DNA of 64,000 nucleotides from Izhakiella australiensis. GTDB lineage: Bacteria > Pseudomonadota > Gammaproteobacteria > Enterobacterales > Enterobacteriaceae. Shown piece after piece: positions 48,454 to 58,508 of this stretch. The position numbers and the translations under genes are program-made. Numbering within the stretch: the first letter of the stretch is position 1; each line of letters starts with the position of its first letter. The stretch is from NCBI RefSeq assembly GCF_002006995.1, contig NZ_MRUL01000005.1, forward strand, positions 124,001 through 188,000. Direction: 5' to 3'. Under the pieces are notes generated by a model. It worked only from the letters and a program-made list of their open reading frames with translations, ran no database searches and had not been told where the DNA came from.

Positions 48454-49818
48454 ATGAGCCATAGCGATACCATTGTTGCCCAGGCAACGCCGCCGGGACG
48501 CGGCGGCGTCGGTATTCTACGCATATCCGGAAGTCAGGCAGCGGCGGTAGCGCAGGCGGTGCTGGGTAGACAACCTCGCCCGCGCTACGCTGAATATCTG
48601 CCATTTAATGACGCCAACGGCGCAGCACTGGACGAAGGCATCGCCCTCTGGTTTCCGGGACCCCATTCCTTTACCGGTGAGGACGTTCTGGAGCTACAGG
48701 GCCACGGCGGCCCGGTTATTCTGGATATGTTGCTCAAACGCATCGTTGCCCTGCCCGGTTTGCGCATTGCCCGACCGGGCGAGTTTTCTGAGCGCGCCTT
48801 TCTCAATGATAAGCTGGATTTGGCGCAGGCCGAGGCGATAGCCGATTTAATCGACGCCAGCTCAGAGCAGGCGGCCCGCTCGGCGTTGAACTCCCTTCAG
48901 GGTGCGTTCTCACTGCGCGTTAACACCTTAGTGGAAGCACTTACTAACCTACGAATCTACGTAGAGGCGGCAATTGACTTCCCGGATGAAGAAATCGACT
49001 TCCTTTCAGATGGCAAAATTGAAGCGCAGCTGCTCGCCGCCATCGCCGATTTGGAAAACGTACGCGCCGAGGCGCAGCAGGGAACCCTGCTGCGAGAGGG
49101 AATGAAGGTGGTGATCGCCGGTCGTCCTAACGCCGGCAAATCCAGCCTGCTGAACGCGCTGGCCGGACGCGAAGCGGCAATCGTTACTGAAATTGCCGGT
49201 ACCACCCGCGACGTGCTGCGCGAGCATATCCACATTGACGGCATGCCACTGCATATCATCGATACTGCCGGTCTGCGCGAGGCCAGCGATGAGGTGGAGC
49301 GTATTGGTATTGCTCGTGCCTGGCAGGAAATAGAACAGGCCGATCGCGTGCTGTTCATGCTGGACGGCACCACTACCGATGCCACCGAGCCGGCAGAAAT
49401 CTGGCCGGACTTTATTGCCCGCTTACCCGCGACGCTTCCGGTCACCGTGGTGCGTAATAAAGCGGATCTAACCGGCGAATCATTAGGTTTAAAAGAAGTG
49501 AGTGGTCACACACTTATTCGCCTGTCAGCACGTACCGGCGAAGGCATCGATGTGCTGCGCGATCATCTGAAGCAAAGCATGGGTTTTGCCGGTAACATCG
49601 AGGGCGGATTTCTTGCAAGGCGTCGCCATCTACAGGCGTTGGAGTTAGCGGCCACTCACCTTCAGCAGGGTAAAGATCAGCTGCTGGGCGCCAGGGCCGG
49701 CGAGCTGCTGGCTGAAGAGTTGCGGCTGGCGCAGCTGGCGCTGGGCGAGATAACCGGTGAGTTTACCGCCGATGATTTGCTGGGTCGCATTTTTTCCAGC
49801 TTCTGCATTGGCAAGTAG
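48454..49818 (+). CDS. mnmE: tRNA modification GTPase MnmE
   Basis: This 454-residue GTPase acts with MnmG to add the (carboxymethyl)aminomethyl group to U34 of certain tRNAs. The N-terminal formyl-THF-binding domain starts [20 protein letters not shown]. The G domain has G1 [13 protein letters not shown]3 DTAGLRE and G4 RNKADL. The C-terminus ends FSSFCIGK, with the conserved catalytic-region Cys. Length equals E. coli MnmE. No tnaCAB genes follow as they do in E. coli. Confidence 0.98.
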   Translation: MSHSDTIVAQATPPGRGGVGILRISGSQAAAVAQAVLGRQPRPRYAEYLPFNDANGAALDEGIALWFPGPHSFTGEDVLELQGHGGPVILDMLLKRIVALPGLRIARPGEFSERAFLNDKLDLAQAEAIADLIDASSEQAARSALNSLQGAFSLRVNTLVEALTNLRIYVEAAIDFPDEEIDFLSDGKIEAQLLAAIADLENVRAEAQQGTLLREGMKVVIAGRPNAGKSSLLNALAGREAAIVTEIAGTTRDVLREHIHIDGMPLHIIDTAGLREASDEVERIGIARAWQEIEQADRVLFMLDGTTTDATEPAEIWPDFIARLPATLPVTVVRNKADLTGESLGLKEVSGHTLIRLSARTGEGIDVLRDHLKQSMGFAGNIEGGFLARRRHLQALELAATHLQQGKDQLLGARAGELLAEELRLAQLALGEITGEFTADDLLGRIFSSFCIGK

Positions 49819-50262
49819 CGCGCAGTTTACACACCGGGACGCGCTTTATGCCCAATAACGGATTGCCCGGGCTCAGAAGCAGACCCGCGCTGACGCCCTC
49901 GTTAAGCAAGCTGCCGTTTTCTCATACCCACGCATAGCCTAAAGAGAATTTCGGCGGCAGGCAGCTTCTGGCAATCTATTGAAAATAATGATAGTAGTTA
50001 CTCACTTCATATTTTATTCAACTAAATCAAAAAATTAAATAAAATCATTTAACCCGGATTTAATACCTCCCCCCGTCATTCCGATATCAGATTGTCATAA
50101 TTCTGAGCGCTAACATTCCTGAATGACCAGACGAATCTGATTAAGACAGCGTAATATCGATAAATCCTAAAATAGCTTTTAGCCGTCATGAGAGGATGCA
50201 TTCAGCTAAGAAAATTCCTACAATACGGGTAATGATATTAGTCCATTTTCACGGAGCGACAG
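49819..50262. other. AT-rich regulatory region upstream of the yieE-like gene
   Basis: These 444 bases hold no credible gene. In E. coli tnaC-tnaA-tnaB occupy this place, and no trace of them is seen. The part from about 49985 to 50240 is A/T-rich and contains a candidate RcsAB box at 50207-50220. A TAATGATATTA stretch that could supply a -10 element follows, then GGAG before the GTG start of the next gene. Confidence 0.55.
50207..50220 (+). promoter_or_regulatory. candidate RcsAB box
   Basis: TAAGAAAATTCCTA matches the published RcsAB consensus TAAGAATATTCCTA with one mismatch. It is 42 bp upstream of the phosphopantetheinyl transferase start, a plausible promoter-proximal position. Confidence 0.55.
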
Positions 50263-51003
50263 GTGGCCAGTCATTTTGCAAAATGTATTTTTTCACCAGG
50301 AACAACCAATACCCACCGACTTTCCGCAGAGCTGATTGCCCACACCTATCGGTTCTCTGAACGCCGACGCGAGCGCTTTCTGGCTGCCAGAGCGCTACTT
50401 GCCGAACTTATGCAGCACGTTTACGGCTTCTCCAGCCTGCCCGACCTGATCACTACCAGCTCAGGCCGCCCCTGCTTTGCTGACCCGCGCCTGCCTGATT
50501 TTAGCCTGGCTTATGCCGGTAACATGGTCGGCGTTCTGCTGGCTGATGAAGGCTGTCGCGCCGGGCTGGATATGGAAATGATCCGCGCCCACAGCCGACA
50601 AGCTCGAGAGCATCAGGCAGAGATGCTCTCTTCTGGCGAACAGGCGTGGATTAACGCCCAGCAGGACCCGATTGAAGCGGCAACGCAGATATGGACGTTA
50701 CGGCAAAGCGTACTAAAACTTACCGGCGAAGGCGCCAGCGGAATGCATTCGTTACGCCTGCATCCGGCGTCGGGGCGACTGCGTTCGGTAACACTGCCAG
50801 ATATTCAGGCCATCTGCGACGTTGAGCCACTAATGATATGGTCGTGCGCCCTCTCCCCTGACTGCGATCGGCTGCGCCTGTGGGAATTCAGTCAGCGCTA
50901 TGGCTGGAACGAACTGCGGGATATTCGCGTACATCAGCAGAACATGGGACCGCGTACGCTGCGGCTGACCAGTTTGCCATCCGAGCGTACGCTGCATTTG
51001 TAA
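50263..51003 (+). CDS. yieE: 4'-phosphopantetheinyl transferase-like protein YieE
   Basis: The protein has 246 residues from GTG at 50263, behind GGAG. Transferase signatures are TSSGRPCF, FSLAYAGNMVGVLLA and GLDMEMI, with metal ligands Asp103 and Glu105. The last signature is WTLRQSVLKLTG (144-155), where the usual Lys-Glu pair is Arg147-Gln148, so the third metal ligand Glu is replaced. Sfp/AcpT enzymes move phosphopantetheine from CoA to carrier proteins. YieE has this location in E. coli, before adeP. No carrier protein or synthase gene is nearby, so its target is unknown. Activity with Gln148 is uncertain. Confidence 0.8.
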   Translation: MASHFAKCIFSPGTTNTHRLSAELIAHTYRFSERRRERFLAARALLAELMQHVYGFSSLPDLITTSSGRPCFADPRLPDFSLAYAGNMVGVLLADEGCRAGLDMEMIRAHSRQAREHQAEMLSSGEQAWINAQQDPIEAATQIWTLRQSVLKLTGEGASGMHSLRLHPASGRLRSVTLPDIQAICDVEPLMIWSCALSPDCDRLRLWEFSQRYGWNELRDIRVHQQNMGPRTLRLTSLPSERTLHL

Positions 51004-51012
51004 GGCGGGGAG

Positions 51013-52320
51013 CTAGCCGATAAGCGCTATCTTCAGGATAAACAAGATGGCGACGGCGACTACGCAAGGACTAATTTCACGCCAGCGGCCGGTGCCTAAC
51101 TTCATGACACAGTAGCTGATAAAGCCCAGCGCAATGCCTTCAGTGATTGAGAAACTGAACGGCATCATCGCGGCGGTAACAAAAGCCGGCACCGCCTCAG
51201 TCAGGTCATCCCAGCGCACGCGCGAAAGAGAGGAGGTCATCAGCACGCCAACGTAGATAAGCGCGCCGGCAGCGGCATAGGCCGGAACCATACCGGCCAG
51301 CGGCGACAGGAACATCACCAGCAGAAACAACATGCCGGTTACCACCGCCATCAGCCCCGTACGCCCGCCCACAGCAACGCCGGAAGAGCTTTCAATATAC
51401 GCGGTAACGGAAGACGTACCGGCGTAAGCACCCACGACCGAACTCAGGCTGTCGACGTAAAGCGCCTGCTTCATACGCGGGAAGGTGCCCTTTTCATCGG
51501 TCAGGCCGGCTTTATCGGTTACGCCGATCAGCGTTCCCGAAGAGTCGAACAGGTTAACCAGCATAAAGGAAAAAATGATGCCAGCCATGCCGAGGTTAAG
51601 CGACCCTTTGAGATCGGCCTGCCCCAGTACCTCGCCGACGTTACCCGGCAGAGAAAACAGCCCGCCATACTTCACGTCACCCAGTAGCCAGCCGATAAAG
51701 GTGGTGATGACAATCGAAATGAGCACCGCGACGTGTACGTTGCGCGAAGCAAGGATCGCGATGATAAAAAAGCCCACCGCGCCGAGGATAACGCCATGGG
51801 AGGTCAGATCGCCCACGGCCACCAGCGTGTCTTTGTTTGCCACTACGATCCCGGCATTTTTAAGGCCAATCATCGCAATCAGCAGGCCGATACCGCTGCT
51901 GATGCCAACACGCAAGCTCAGCGGGATATTGGCAATCATCCAGTAACGAACGCGGAAAAGTGTTAAAAGCAGCAGACCGAAAGCGCCCCAGAAAATAGCG
52001 CCCATGCCCACCTGCCAGGATATCCCCATGGCGCCAACCACCACGAAGGCAAAAAAAGCGTTGAGGCCCATCGCGGGCGCCAGCGCCACCGGTAAGTTGG
52101 CCACCAGCCCCATCAGGATGCTGCCAAACGCGGCGATCAGGCAGGTTGTGACGAATACCGCCTGGGTATTCATACCGGCAACGCCAAGGATTTGCGGGTT
52201 TACAAAGACGATATACACCATCGTCAGAAAGGTCGTAATCCCTGCGATAACTTCAGTTCGAACGGTGGTGCCATGTTCCTGCAATTTAAACAGGCGCTGC
52301 AGCAGCCCTTGATTATTCAT
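51013..52320 (-). CDS. adeP: adenine permease AdeP (NCS2/AzgA family)
   Basis: This 435-residue inner-membrane purine transporter is read from the ATG at 52320. An upstream GTG is less likely. It is close to E. coli AdeP (YieG): EHGTTVRTEVIAGITTFLTM, VFVNPQILGVAGM, LPVALAPAMGLNAFFAFVVV, LFDSSGTLIGVTDKAGL and TSSVTAYIESSSGVAVGGRTG. It imports adenine with protons. It converges on yieE and is divergent from yieH, as in E. coli, but chrR (yieF) is absent between yieE and adeP. Confidence 0.95.
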   Translation of the reverse strand: MNNQGLLQRLFKLQEHGTTVRTEVIAGITTFLTMVYIVFVNPQILGVAGMNTQAVFVTTCLIAAFGSILMGLVANLPVALAPAMGLNAFFAFVVVGAMGISWQVGMGAIFWGAFGLLLLTLFRVRYWMIANIPLSLRVGISSGIGLLIAMIGLKNAGIVVANKDTLVAVGDLTSHGVILGAVGFFIIAILASRNVHVAVLISIVITTFIGWLLGDVKYGGLFSLPGNVGEVLGQADLKGSLNLGMAGIIFSFMLVNLFDSSGTLIGVTDKAGLTDEKGTFPRMKQALYVDSLSSVVGAYAGTSSVTAYIESSSGVAVGGRTGLMAVVTGMLFLLVMFLSPLAGMVPAYAAAGALIYVGVLMTSSLSRVRWDDLTEAVPAFVTAAMMPFSFSITEGIALGFISYCVMKLGTGRWREISPCVVAVAILFILKIALIG

Positions 52321-52473
52321 AATTGGATTCCGCACTGGTAGATTTTGCGCTCGCTATCCTATACCAAAATTCGCCGGTTGAGGATTTTTCCGCAAAAGCA
52401 AGTTATCGGTCGCAATCTTTATCCGTCAGGCTAAAGTGTTAGCACTTAGCGCTGAATAAAAAGGATAAGTCCG

Positions 52474-53139
52474 ATGACTATTTCATGCATATTTTTCGAT
52501 TGCGATGGCACGCTGGTAGACAGCGAGACGATCTGTACGCAGGCCTATGTTAATACTTTTGGTCATTACGGCATTACGCTGTCATTACAGGCGATGTTCG
52601 AAAAATATAAAGGCGTGAAACTCTACGACATCGTTGACGATGTTTGTGCCAGCCATGGCACATCCGTGCCGTTGGAGAGCTTTGAGCCGCTCTACCGGGC
52701 TGAAGTAGCCCGCCTGTTCGATCTGCAATTGCAGCCGATCGCCGGCGCCAGGGAGCTGGTGGCGCAAATCAAAGTAGAAAAATGCGTGGTGTCTAACGGC
52801 ACCGTAAAGAAAATGCAGCATTCTCTGGGGCTGACCGGCATGCTGCCACACTTTGGCGACAACCTGTACAGCGGCTATGACATCAACGCATGGAAGCCCG
52901 ACCCTGAGCTGATGCACCATGCGGCGCGTAGTATGAACGTTCCGCTATCGGCCTGTATCCTGGTCGATGACTCCGAAGCCGGCGCTAAAGCCGGGATCGC
53001 CGCTGGCATTCCGGTATTCTACTACTGCGCCGATGCTCACAATCCGCCGCTCGACCACCCGCTGGTTACACCCTTTTATGACCTGAGTGCGCTGCCCGCG
53101 CTCTGGCATCAGCGCGGCTGGCAGCTTACCCATTGCTGA
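52474..53139 (+). CDS. yieH: 6-phosphogluconate phosphatase YieH (HAD family)
   Basis: This 221-residue HAD phosphatase has motif I FFDCDGTLVDSE (Asp9 nucleophile, Asp11), motif II VVSNGTVKKM, Lys in WKPDPELM, and motif IV LVDDSEAGAKAG. It matches E. coli YieH, which prefers 6-phosphogluconate. AAGGA precedes the ATG. It lies divergent to adeP and upstream of the PTS cassette, 212 bp away, with no sign that it belongs to that operon. Confidence 0.93.
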   Translation: MTISCIFFDCDGTLVDSETICTQAYVNTFGHYGITLSLQAMFEKYKGVKLYDIVDDVCASHGTSVPLESFEPLYRAEVARLFDLQLQPIAGARELVAQIKVEKCVVSNGTVKKMQHSLGLTGMLPHFGDNLYSGYDINAWKPDPELMHHAARSMNVPLSACILVDDSEAGAKAGIAAGIPVFYYCADAHNPPLDHPLVTPFYDLSALPALWHQRGWQLTHC

Positions 53140-53351
53140 TGGTCCCAGGTACGAACTGAGCACCTGTACGCCGCGGTATCCAGCGCTATATACGCGGCAA
53201 AGTACCTTATCGTGGAAACCTGTGTGCATTTTGTGGCTGTTTGTACCTATTTTCCGCTACATGTTTCTCCCGCTATTTTTAATTGCTATAACATCTTTGC
53301 TGGAAGTGCATTCAAATAATTAAAATCCCCTACAATAAAGGAACAGCCACT

Positions 53352-54923
53352 ATGTCTGGAATACGTCAACGTATTCTGGAGAACATGCAAAGATTCTCCA
53401 GAGCAATGATCGGCGCAGTCTTGTTCTTACCGGTGATCGGTCTGATACTGGCATTAAGTTCTGTATTAACCAATCCTACTCTGATATCAGAAACCAGCTT
53501 TCTTCATTACCTCGGACAACTATTAGGTGATACCTTTTGGCCGTTATTCAGCAACCTGGGACTACTATTTTGCGTCGGCATAAGCTATGGCCTGGCGAAG
53601 GATAAAAAAACCGAAGTAACGCTGGTTGCCGTCATGTGTTTTATTATGTTTCTTGGCGCCAATCACTCATGGCTTGAATATACACATCAGGTCGCAGGAA
53701 AAATTAACGATGAATATTACGGCACCGGACAAACTGAATTATTAGGTTTTGTCGTTGTCGATATGGGCGTATTTCTTGGCATTATTCTGGGATGCACCAT
53801 TGCATGGGTTCACAATAAGGTATCGACCATTGCGCTACCTGGCGCATTATCCATGTACGGCGGAGCCAAGCTGACGCTGGTCGCCATGACGCCTGTGATT
53901 GTGTTCTATGCCATCGCCTTTACCTGGATTTGGCCTTTCATGACACACGGTATTACCGCGCTGACCGGCTTTATGAAAAATGCCGGGGTCGCCGGCGTTT
54001 TTGTCTATGGTTTCTTTGAAAAATTCCTGATTCCAACCGGCCTGCATCACTTCGTATGGTCACCGTTCCAACTGACGCCGATCGGCGGCACGCTGAACGT
54101 TGATGGTCAGACCGTTGCCGGCTCGCAGGCGATCTTCCTTGCTTACATGCGTCACCCGGATTTAACGCCGCTGATGAACGAAGCGCTGCGCTTCTCACAG
54201 CAAGGCATGACCACTATCTTTGGCCTTTCCGGCGCCGCGCTGGCGTTTTATCACACCGCAAAACCGGAAAAGAAAATGTTAGCTAAGGCGGTACTGTTAC
54301 CCGCCATCATTACCTCAATACTCACCGGCATCACCGAGCCGATTGAGTTTACATTCTTATTTATTTCCCCACTGCTATGGTTTATCCATGCGCTGTTAAC
54401 CGCCGCATCTCAAGCCATTTGCGACATATTCTCTGTTCGCCCATGGGGTGCATCCGGCTTAATTGAATTTATTATTTATAACCTGCCGCTGCCGGTTTCA
54501 TTAACGCGCTGGCCGCTCTACGTAATCATTGGTATCGGACAGTTCGCCGTTTACTACGTTATTTTCCGCACGCTGATTTTGAAACTAAATCTGAAAACGC
54601 CAGGCCGTGAAGATGATGAGGACGTGAAGCTCTATAACAAGCAGGATTATCGTAAAAAGATCAATAAGCATGCGGACAAAAATGGCCTGGTCGCCAATGA
54701 CATAATTAATGGACTGGGCGGCAAAGCTAATATTATCTCAGTAGATAACTGTTTTACCCGGCTGCGCGTCGCTCTGCACAACCCTGATATTGTTGATGAG
54801 GCACAGTTAAAAAATACCGGGGCAAACGGCGTAATTCGCAGCGGTAACGAAGTACAGGTTATTTATGGTGTTAGTGTCGGTCAGGTTCGTTCCCACGTTG
54901 ATACCTGGCTGGAAAATAATTGA
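53352..54923 (+). CDS. PTS alpha-glucoside/maltose-type transporter subunit EIICB
   Basis: This 523-residue fused permease has an EIIC domain (about 1-420, ten or so helices) with GANHSWLEY, FEKFLIPTGLHHFVW and the ITEPIEFTFLF loop. The EIIB domain at about 445-523 carries phospho-Cys467 in DNCFTRLRV. No EIIA is encoded, so it should draw phosphate from the glucose EIIA (Crr). It belongs to the MalX/GlvC/AglA group. The adjacent GH4 enzyme of the Cys-Asp type supports an alpha-glucoside substrate. AAGGA precedes the ATG, and the next gene starts 12 bases after its stop. Confidence 0.88.
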   Translation: MSGIRQRILENMQRFSRAMIGAVLFLPVIGLILALSSVLTNPTLISETSFLHYLGQLLGDTFWPLFSNLGLLFCVGISYGLAKDKKTEVTLVAVMCFIMFLGANHSWLEYTHQVAGKINDEYYGTGQTELLGFVVVDMGVFLGIILGCTIAWVHNKVSTIALPGALSMYGGAKLTLVAMTPVIVFYAIAFTWIWPFMTHGITALTGFMKNAGVAGVFVYGFFEKFLIPTGLHHFVWSPFQLTPIGGTLNVDGQTVAGSQAIFLAYMRHPDLTPLMNEALRFSQQGMTTIFGLSGAALAFYHTAKPEKKMLAKAVLLPAIITSILTGITEPIEFTFLFISPLLWFIHALLTAASQAICDIFSVRPWGASGLIEFIIYNLPLPVSLTRWPLYVIIGIGQFAVYYVIFRTLILKLNLKTPGREDDEDVKLYNKQDYRKKINKHADKNGLVANDIINGLGGKANIISVDNCFTRLRVALHNPDIVDEAQLKNTGANGVIRSGNEVQVIYGVSVGQVRSHVDTWLENN

Positions 54924-54934
54924 TTGGAGGCGTA

Positions 54935-56314
54935 ATGAAACTTACCGTACTGGGTGGCGGCGGCGTCCGTTCAGCATTCCTGGCAAAATCGCTGGCCTAT
55001 AATGCGCACCGTATTGGATTAAAGGAAGTGGTCTTCCTTGACAGCGAAGCTGACAATCTGGCGATCTTTGGTGAAATTGCTCGCTATGTCTTTGATACCA
55101 TTCGCCCGGATATCCATTTTACCCTGACCAGCGACGCGGTTTCCGCCCTGAAAGGGGCCAATTTTGTCATTACCACCCTGCGCGTTGGTGGCGATGAGAG
55201 CCGCATTCGCGACGAACGTATTGCGCTTGAGCACAACACCTTAGGCCAGGAAACCACCGGCGCTGGCGGCTTTGCCATGGCGATGCGCTCTATTCCGGCG
55301 ATCCTTGATTACTGCCAGCTGATTGAGCTGCACGCGGCGCCGGACGCTATCTTATTTAACTTTACCAATCCCTCCGGGCTGGTTACCGAGGCTATCATCA
55401 AGTCCGGCTTTAAGCGCCGGGTCTATGGCATATGCGACGCCCCTTCGGAGCTTATTCGCGAATTACCTCATATTCTCGGCTGCGACGAGCAGGCGCTGAA
55501 AGTTGAATGCTACGGCCTGAACCATTTTTCCTGGTTTACCCACTTTACCGTTAACGGTGAAGACGTCACCGAGCGTCTGGTTAAGATGCCGGAGCTATAC
55601 AGCAAAACCGCGATGCAGTATTTCTCGCCGCAGCTGGTTGAACTCTGTGATAACCAGCTGCTGAACGAGTATCTGTATTATTATTACTATCGGGAAATCG
55701 CCTTAAGAGCCATTCAGGATGCCCCTGAGACGCGCGGTGAGCAGATTGCCCGCATCAACCGGGATATGCGCGAGGAGCTGGCGGCCATCGATGTTAAAGC
55801 CAACCCTGCTGCCGCCTTTGATATCTGGATGAAGCACTATCTGCGTCGTGAAAACAGCTATATGCAAAACGAGTCGCAGCAGGAGAAATTCAACGTTCGC
55901 GAACCGCTTACGCTGCAGCAGTTTATTGAACAGCCGGACAGCGGCGGCTATGCCGGCGTGGCGCTGGATATTCTGGAGGCGGTTAACAGTGATACCAGCA
56001 AACGCATCGTGGTGTCGCTGGCCAACAACGGCACCCTGGATTTCCTGCTGCCGGATGACGTGATTGAAATCAGCTGCGATCTCAGCAAATCCGGCCTGAA
56101 GCCGGTCACGCCGCAACAGGTGCCTTTAGCGCAGAAAAATATGATTTCCTGCGTGAAAGAGTATGAGCGGCTGGCCGTCGCGGCGATCCTCAAGCGCGAC
56201 CGCGCGCTGGCGGTGCGCGCGCTGATGGCCCATCCGTTGGTAGGGTCCTGGTCGCTGGCGCAAAAGTTGGTGGAGGCCTACCTCAGCGACAGCCGGTTTA
56301 CTGACTGGAAATAA
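54935..56314 (+). CDS. GH4 6-phospho-glucosidase, probably alpha type (AglB-like)
   Basis: This 459-residue NAD- and Mn-dependent glycoside hydrolase of family 4 is read from the ATG at 54935 behind TTGGAGG. The Rossmann start is [21 protein letters not shown], the [16 protein letters not shown] block and [12 protein letters not shown] are also conserved. Metal ligands are Cys167 in GICDAP and His197 in GLNHFSW. In GH4 a CD-P motif marks 6-phospho-alpha-glucosidases and CN-P the beta type, so the CDAP here points to alpha. It should hydrolyse the phosphorylated disaccharide delivered by the upstream PTS. The last 17 bp overlap the convergent rpiR-like gene. Confidence 0.87.
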   Translation: MKLTVLGGGGVRSAFLAKSLAYNAHRIGLKEVVFLDSEADNLAIFGEIARYVFDTIRPDIHFTLTSDAVSALKGANFVITTLRVGGDESRIRDERIALEHNTLGQETTGAGGFAMAMRSIPAILDYCQLIELHAAPDAILFNFTNPSGLVTEAIIKSGFKRRVYGICDAPSELIRELPHILGCDEQALKVECYGLNHFSWFTHFTVNGEDVTERLVKMPELYSKTAMQYFSPQLVELCDNQLLNEYLYYYYYREIALRAIQDAPETRGEQIARINRDMREELAAIDVKANPAAAFDIWMKHYLRRENSYMQNESQQEKFNVREPLTLQQFIEQPDSGGYAGVALDILEAVNSDTSKRIVVSLANNGTLDFLLPDDVIEISCDLSKSGLKPVTPQQVPLAQKNMISCVKEYERLAVAAILKRDRALAVRALMAHPLVGSWSLAQKLVEAYLSDSRFTDWK

Positions 56315-57056
56315 ACGATACGGGAGCATCAGGCGGTGCTCCCGCTGACATCTGCATAAACCAGAGTTTAAGAATATGTTCAAACCCTAAGATACAGTAA
56401 CCAAAAAAAGGATTGCTCCAGTAAATATCATCATCATATTTTTGCGGGTCGTGAAGAATAAAGGAGATATCCGCCGCCTGCGCCAGCGGACTTTGGTGAT
56501 CGCCGGTAAAACTCACCAGCTCGATACCCTTTCCTTGCAGCGCGTTCAGCCAGTTTAGCGCCGAGCTGCTGCGTCCGGATTTAGATATAATCCAGATAGC
56601 GTCGAATTTAGCGGTGTTTTTCTGCTCAAGAATTTCATAATCCGGCCAGAGCGCCAGGCTGGCATTAACGCCGATCACCAGAAACTTATTATAAATATAC
56701 TGGGCAATAAGCTGAGAGAAGCCGCTACCGTGGATGAGAATTCTCTTGTCCTGCAATCCTTTTAATACGCTTTCAAGTCGCTCAGGTGGCTGGATGTTCA
56801 TGAAATCTATATCATTGGTCACATCCATTTTTGGCATAGTGATATTAAATTTAATGAAATAAACCATCTCCAGCCAGCCGGTAAACTTCAGCTTTTTTGC
56901 CAGGCGCACCAGTGATGATGGATTGCTGTAGCAGCACTCGGCAACCGCCCTGATCCCCTGACGCACGCATTTTTCAGGATCGTTTTGAATATAGCGCAGG
57001 ACGTTTATTTCGGTTTTATTTAAATTTACGTCACGAAAAATATTTTCTAATATCAT
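56298..57056 (-). CDS. MurR/RpiR-family regulator
   Basis: This 252-residue regulator has an N-terminal RpiR helix-turn-helix (VRQGIRAVAECCYSNPSSLVRLAKKL) and a C-terminal SIS sugar-phosphate-binding domain with KRILIHGSGFSQLIAQYI, WIISKSGRSSSALNWLNAL and IELVSFTGDHQSPLAQAAD. It is convergent with and overlaps the GH4 gene, and probably regulates the PTS-GH4 pair in response to the 6-phospho-sugar. No matching operator was recognised. Confidence 0.88.
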   Translation of the reverse strand: MILENIFRDVNLNKTEINVLRYIQNDPEKCVRQGIRAVAECCYSNPSSLVRLAKKLKFTGWLEMVYFIKFNITMPKMDVTNDIDFMNIQPPERLESVLKGLQDKRILIHGSGFSQLIAQYIYNKFLVIGVNASLALWPDYEILEQKNTAKFDAIWIISKSGRSSSALNWLNALQGKGIELVSFTGDHQSPLAQAADISFILHDPQKYDDDIYWSNPFFGYCILGFEHILKLWFMQMSAGAPPDAPVSFISSQ

Positions 57057-57137
57057 AAATCGTCCCCGGTTAATTCCGGTGACATTACAATAATTCGCGC
57101 TGCCTGTATGCCTGCCCTGTCACTAACAGGGGCAGAA

Positions 57138-57173
57138 GCAGTCAGCACCTGCGGTGAAAACAGGGCTGACTGC
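57138..57173 (-). terminator. stem-loop after the AAHS-type MFS gene
   Basis: GCAGTCAGC (57138-57146) and GCTGACTGC (57165-57173) form a perfect 9-bp stem, 12 bp past the transporter stop. On the minus strand it is followed by TTCTGCCCC, a weak U-run. Confidence 0.5.
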
Positions 57174-57184
57174 CACAATATCTG

Positions 57185-58420
57185 TTAGCCGATTGCGCCG
57201 AGGGTATCTTCTTTGCCCTGCCGTTTAGGTAATAAAAACAGGGTGGCGATAACATCCAGCAGATAAATCAGCGCCAGCAGGGTAATGGCGGCAGCAAACG
57301 AGAGATGACTCACCAGCAGGCCGATCACCAGCGGACCGAAGCCGCCGACGCCGCGCCCCAGATTGAATAAAACGTTTTGCGCCGTTGCCCGCGCCTGCAC
57401 CGGGAAAGTATCGGAAATCAATGCGCCGTAGCCACCAATCATACCGTTGACAAACATGCCCATCAGCGCGCCGGTAAATAACATAACGGTAGGATCTTTC
57501 AGCTGAGCGTAGACCACCACCATCGCCACCGCGCCCAGCTGATAGAACAGAAAGATTTTCCAACGGGCGAAGCGGTCGGCCAGCACGCCGAACAGCCAGA
57601 TTCCGAAGGTCATGCCGATAACCGTCACGGCCGTCCACAGGCCGGACTTAGTCAGGCTAAAACCAAAGCTGGATGAGAGATAGCTTGGCATCCAGATCAT
57701 CAGCCCGTAGTAGCCAAAGTTTTGCACCGAGCAGAGAATAAAAATCCCCAGGCTGGCACGCGCCGTGCGCGCATCGGCCACCAGCATACGCAGGCGGCGG
57801 TAAAAGGAAATTGCCGGCGCCGCCTGGACTTCACGGGTAAACGCTTCCGGTTCCCCCATACTGCGACGGATGATAAAAGACGCCAGCGCCGGCAGCAAAC
57901 CCACCAGGAACATGCCGCGCCAGCCAATGACCCCCAGCAGGAATGGCGTAATAAAAGCTGCCAGCAGCACGCCAAGCTGCCAGCCAATACCGACCCATGC
58001 GGATGCGCGATTACGCTTGTGCGCAGGCCAGACCTCGGCAATAAGCGCCATACCGATGCCAAACTCGCCGCCCAGTCCCATCCCCGCCAGCGTGCGGTAT
58101 GCCAGCAGATCCCAGTAGCCCTGGGCAATAGCGCACAGCCCGGTGAACAGTGAGAACATCAGGATGGTAAAAGTCAGCACCTTTACCCGCCCCAGCCGGT
58201 CGCTCAGATGGCCGAACAGGATGCCGCCGACCACCGCGCCAATCAGCGTCCAGGTAACCAGCGATCCGGCTTGCGTCGGAGCCAGACCCAGCGACAGGCT
58301 GATGGCCGGCAGCATAAAGCCCAGGATCAGTAAATCAAAACCATCCATTGCGTAGCCGCTAATGGCAGCCAGCATTGCTCTGCCCGGCGTAACGCCGCGC
58401 ACATTTTCAGACGAGGACAT
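57185..58420 (-). CDS. MFS transporter, AAHS-like (aromatic acid/proton symporter type)
   Basis: This 411-residue, 12-helix transporter has YAMDGFDLLILGFMLPAIS in helix 1, where the Asp is typical of aromatic-acid symporters. GHLSDRLGRVKVL is the MFS loop 2-3 signature, and RTLAGMGLGGEFGIGMALIAE and EVWPAHKRNRASAWVGIGWQ follow. It is a single-gene unit between the rpiR-like gene and phoU. No catabolic gene is adjacent, so the substrate is not assigned. Confidence 0.8.
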   Translation of the reverse strand: MSSSENVRGVTPGRAMLAAISGYAMDGFDLLILGFMLPAISLSLGLAPTQAGSLVTWTLIGAVVGGILFGHLSDRLGRVKVLTFTILMFSLFTGLCAIAQGYWDLLAYRTLAGMGLGGEFGIGMALIAEVWPAHKRNRASAWVGIGWQLGVLLAAFITPFLLGVIGWRGMFLVGLLPALASFIIRRSMGEPEAFTREVQAAPAISFYRRLRMLVADARTARASLGIFILCSVQNFGYYGLMIWMPSYLSSSFGFSLTKSGLWTAVTVIGMTFGIWLFGVLADRFARWKIFLFYQLGAVAMVVVYAQLKDPTVMLFTGALMGMFVNGMIGGYGALISDTFPVQARATAQNVLFNLGRGVGGFGPLVIGLLVSHLSFAAAITLLALIYLLDVIATLFLLPKRQGKEDTLGAIG

Positions 58421-58508
58421 GAAGAGTTCCCTGCAGGTAAAAACCAGGGGCGATTATAAGAAGCGCCGCGCAAACAATCCAGGCCCGGCTGAAGGGAAGA
58501 GGGAATCA

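Noticed and set aside
50188-50232. 14-codon leader peptide before the yieE-like gene, in the tnaC position
   Set aside because: It has no ribosome site, no TnaC features, and overlaps the RcsAB-like box.
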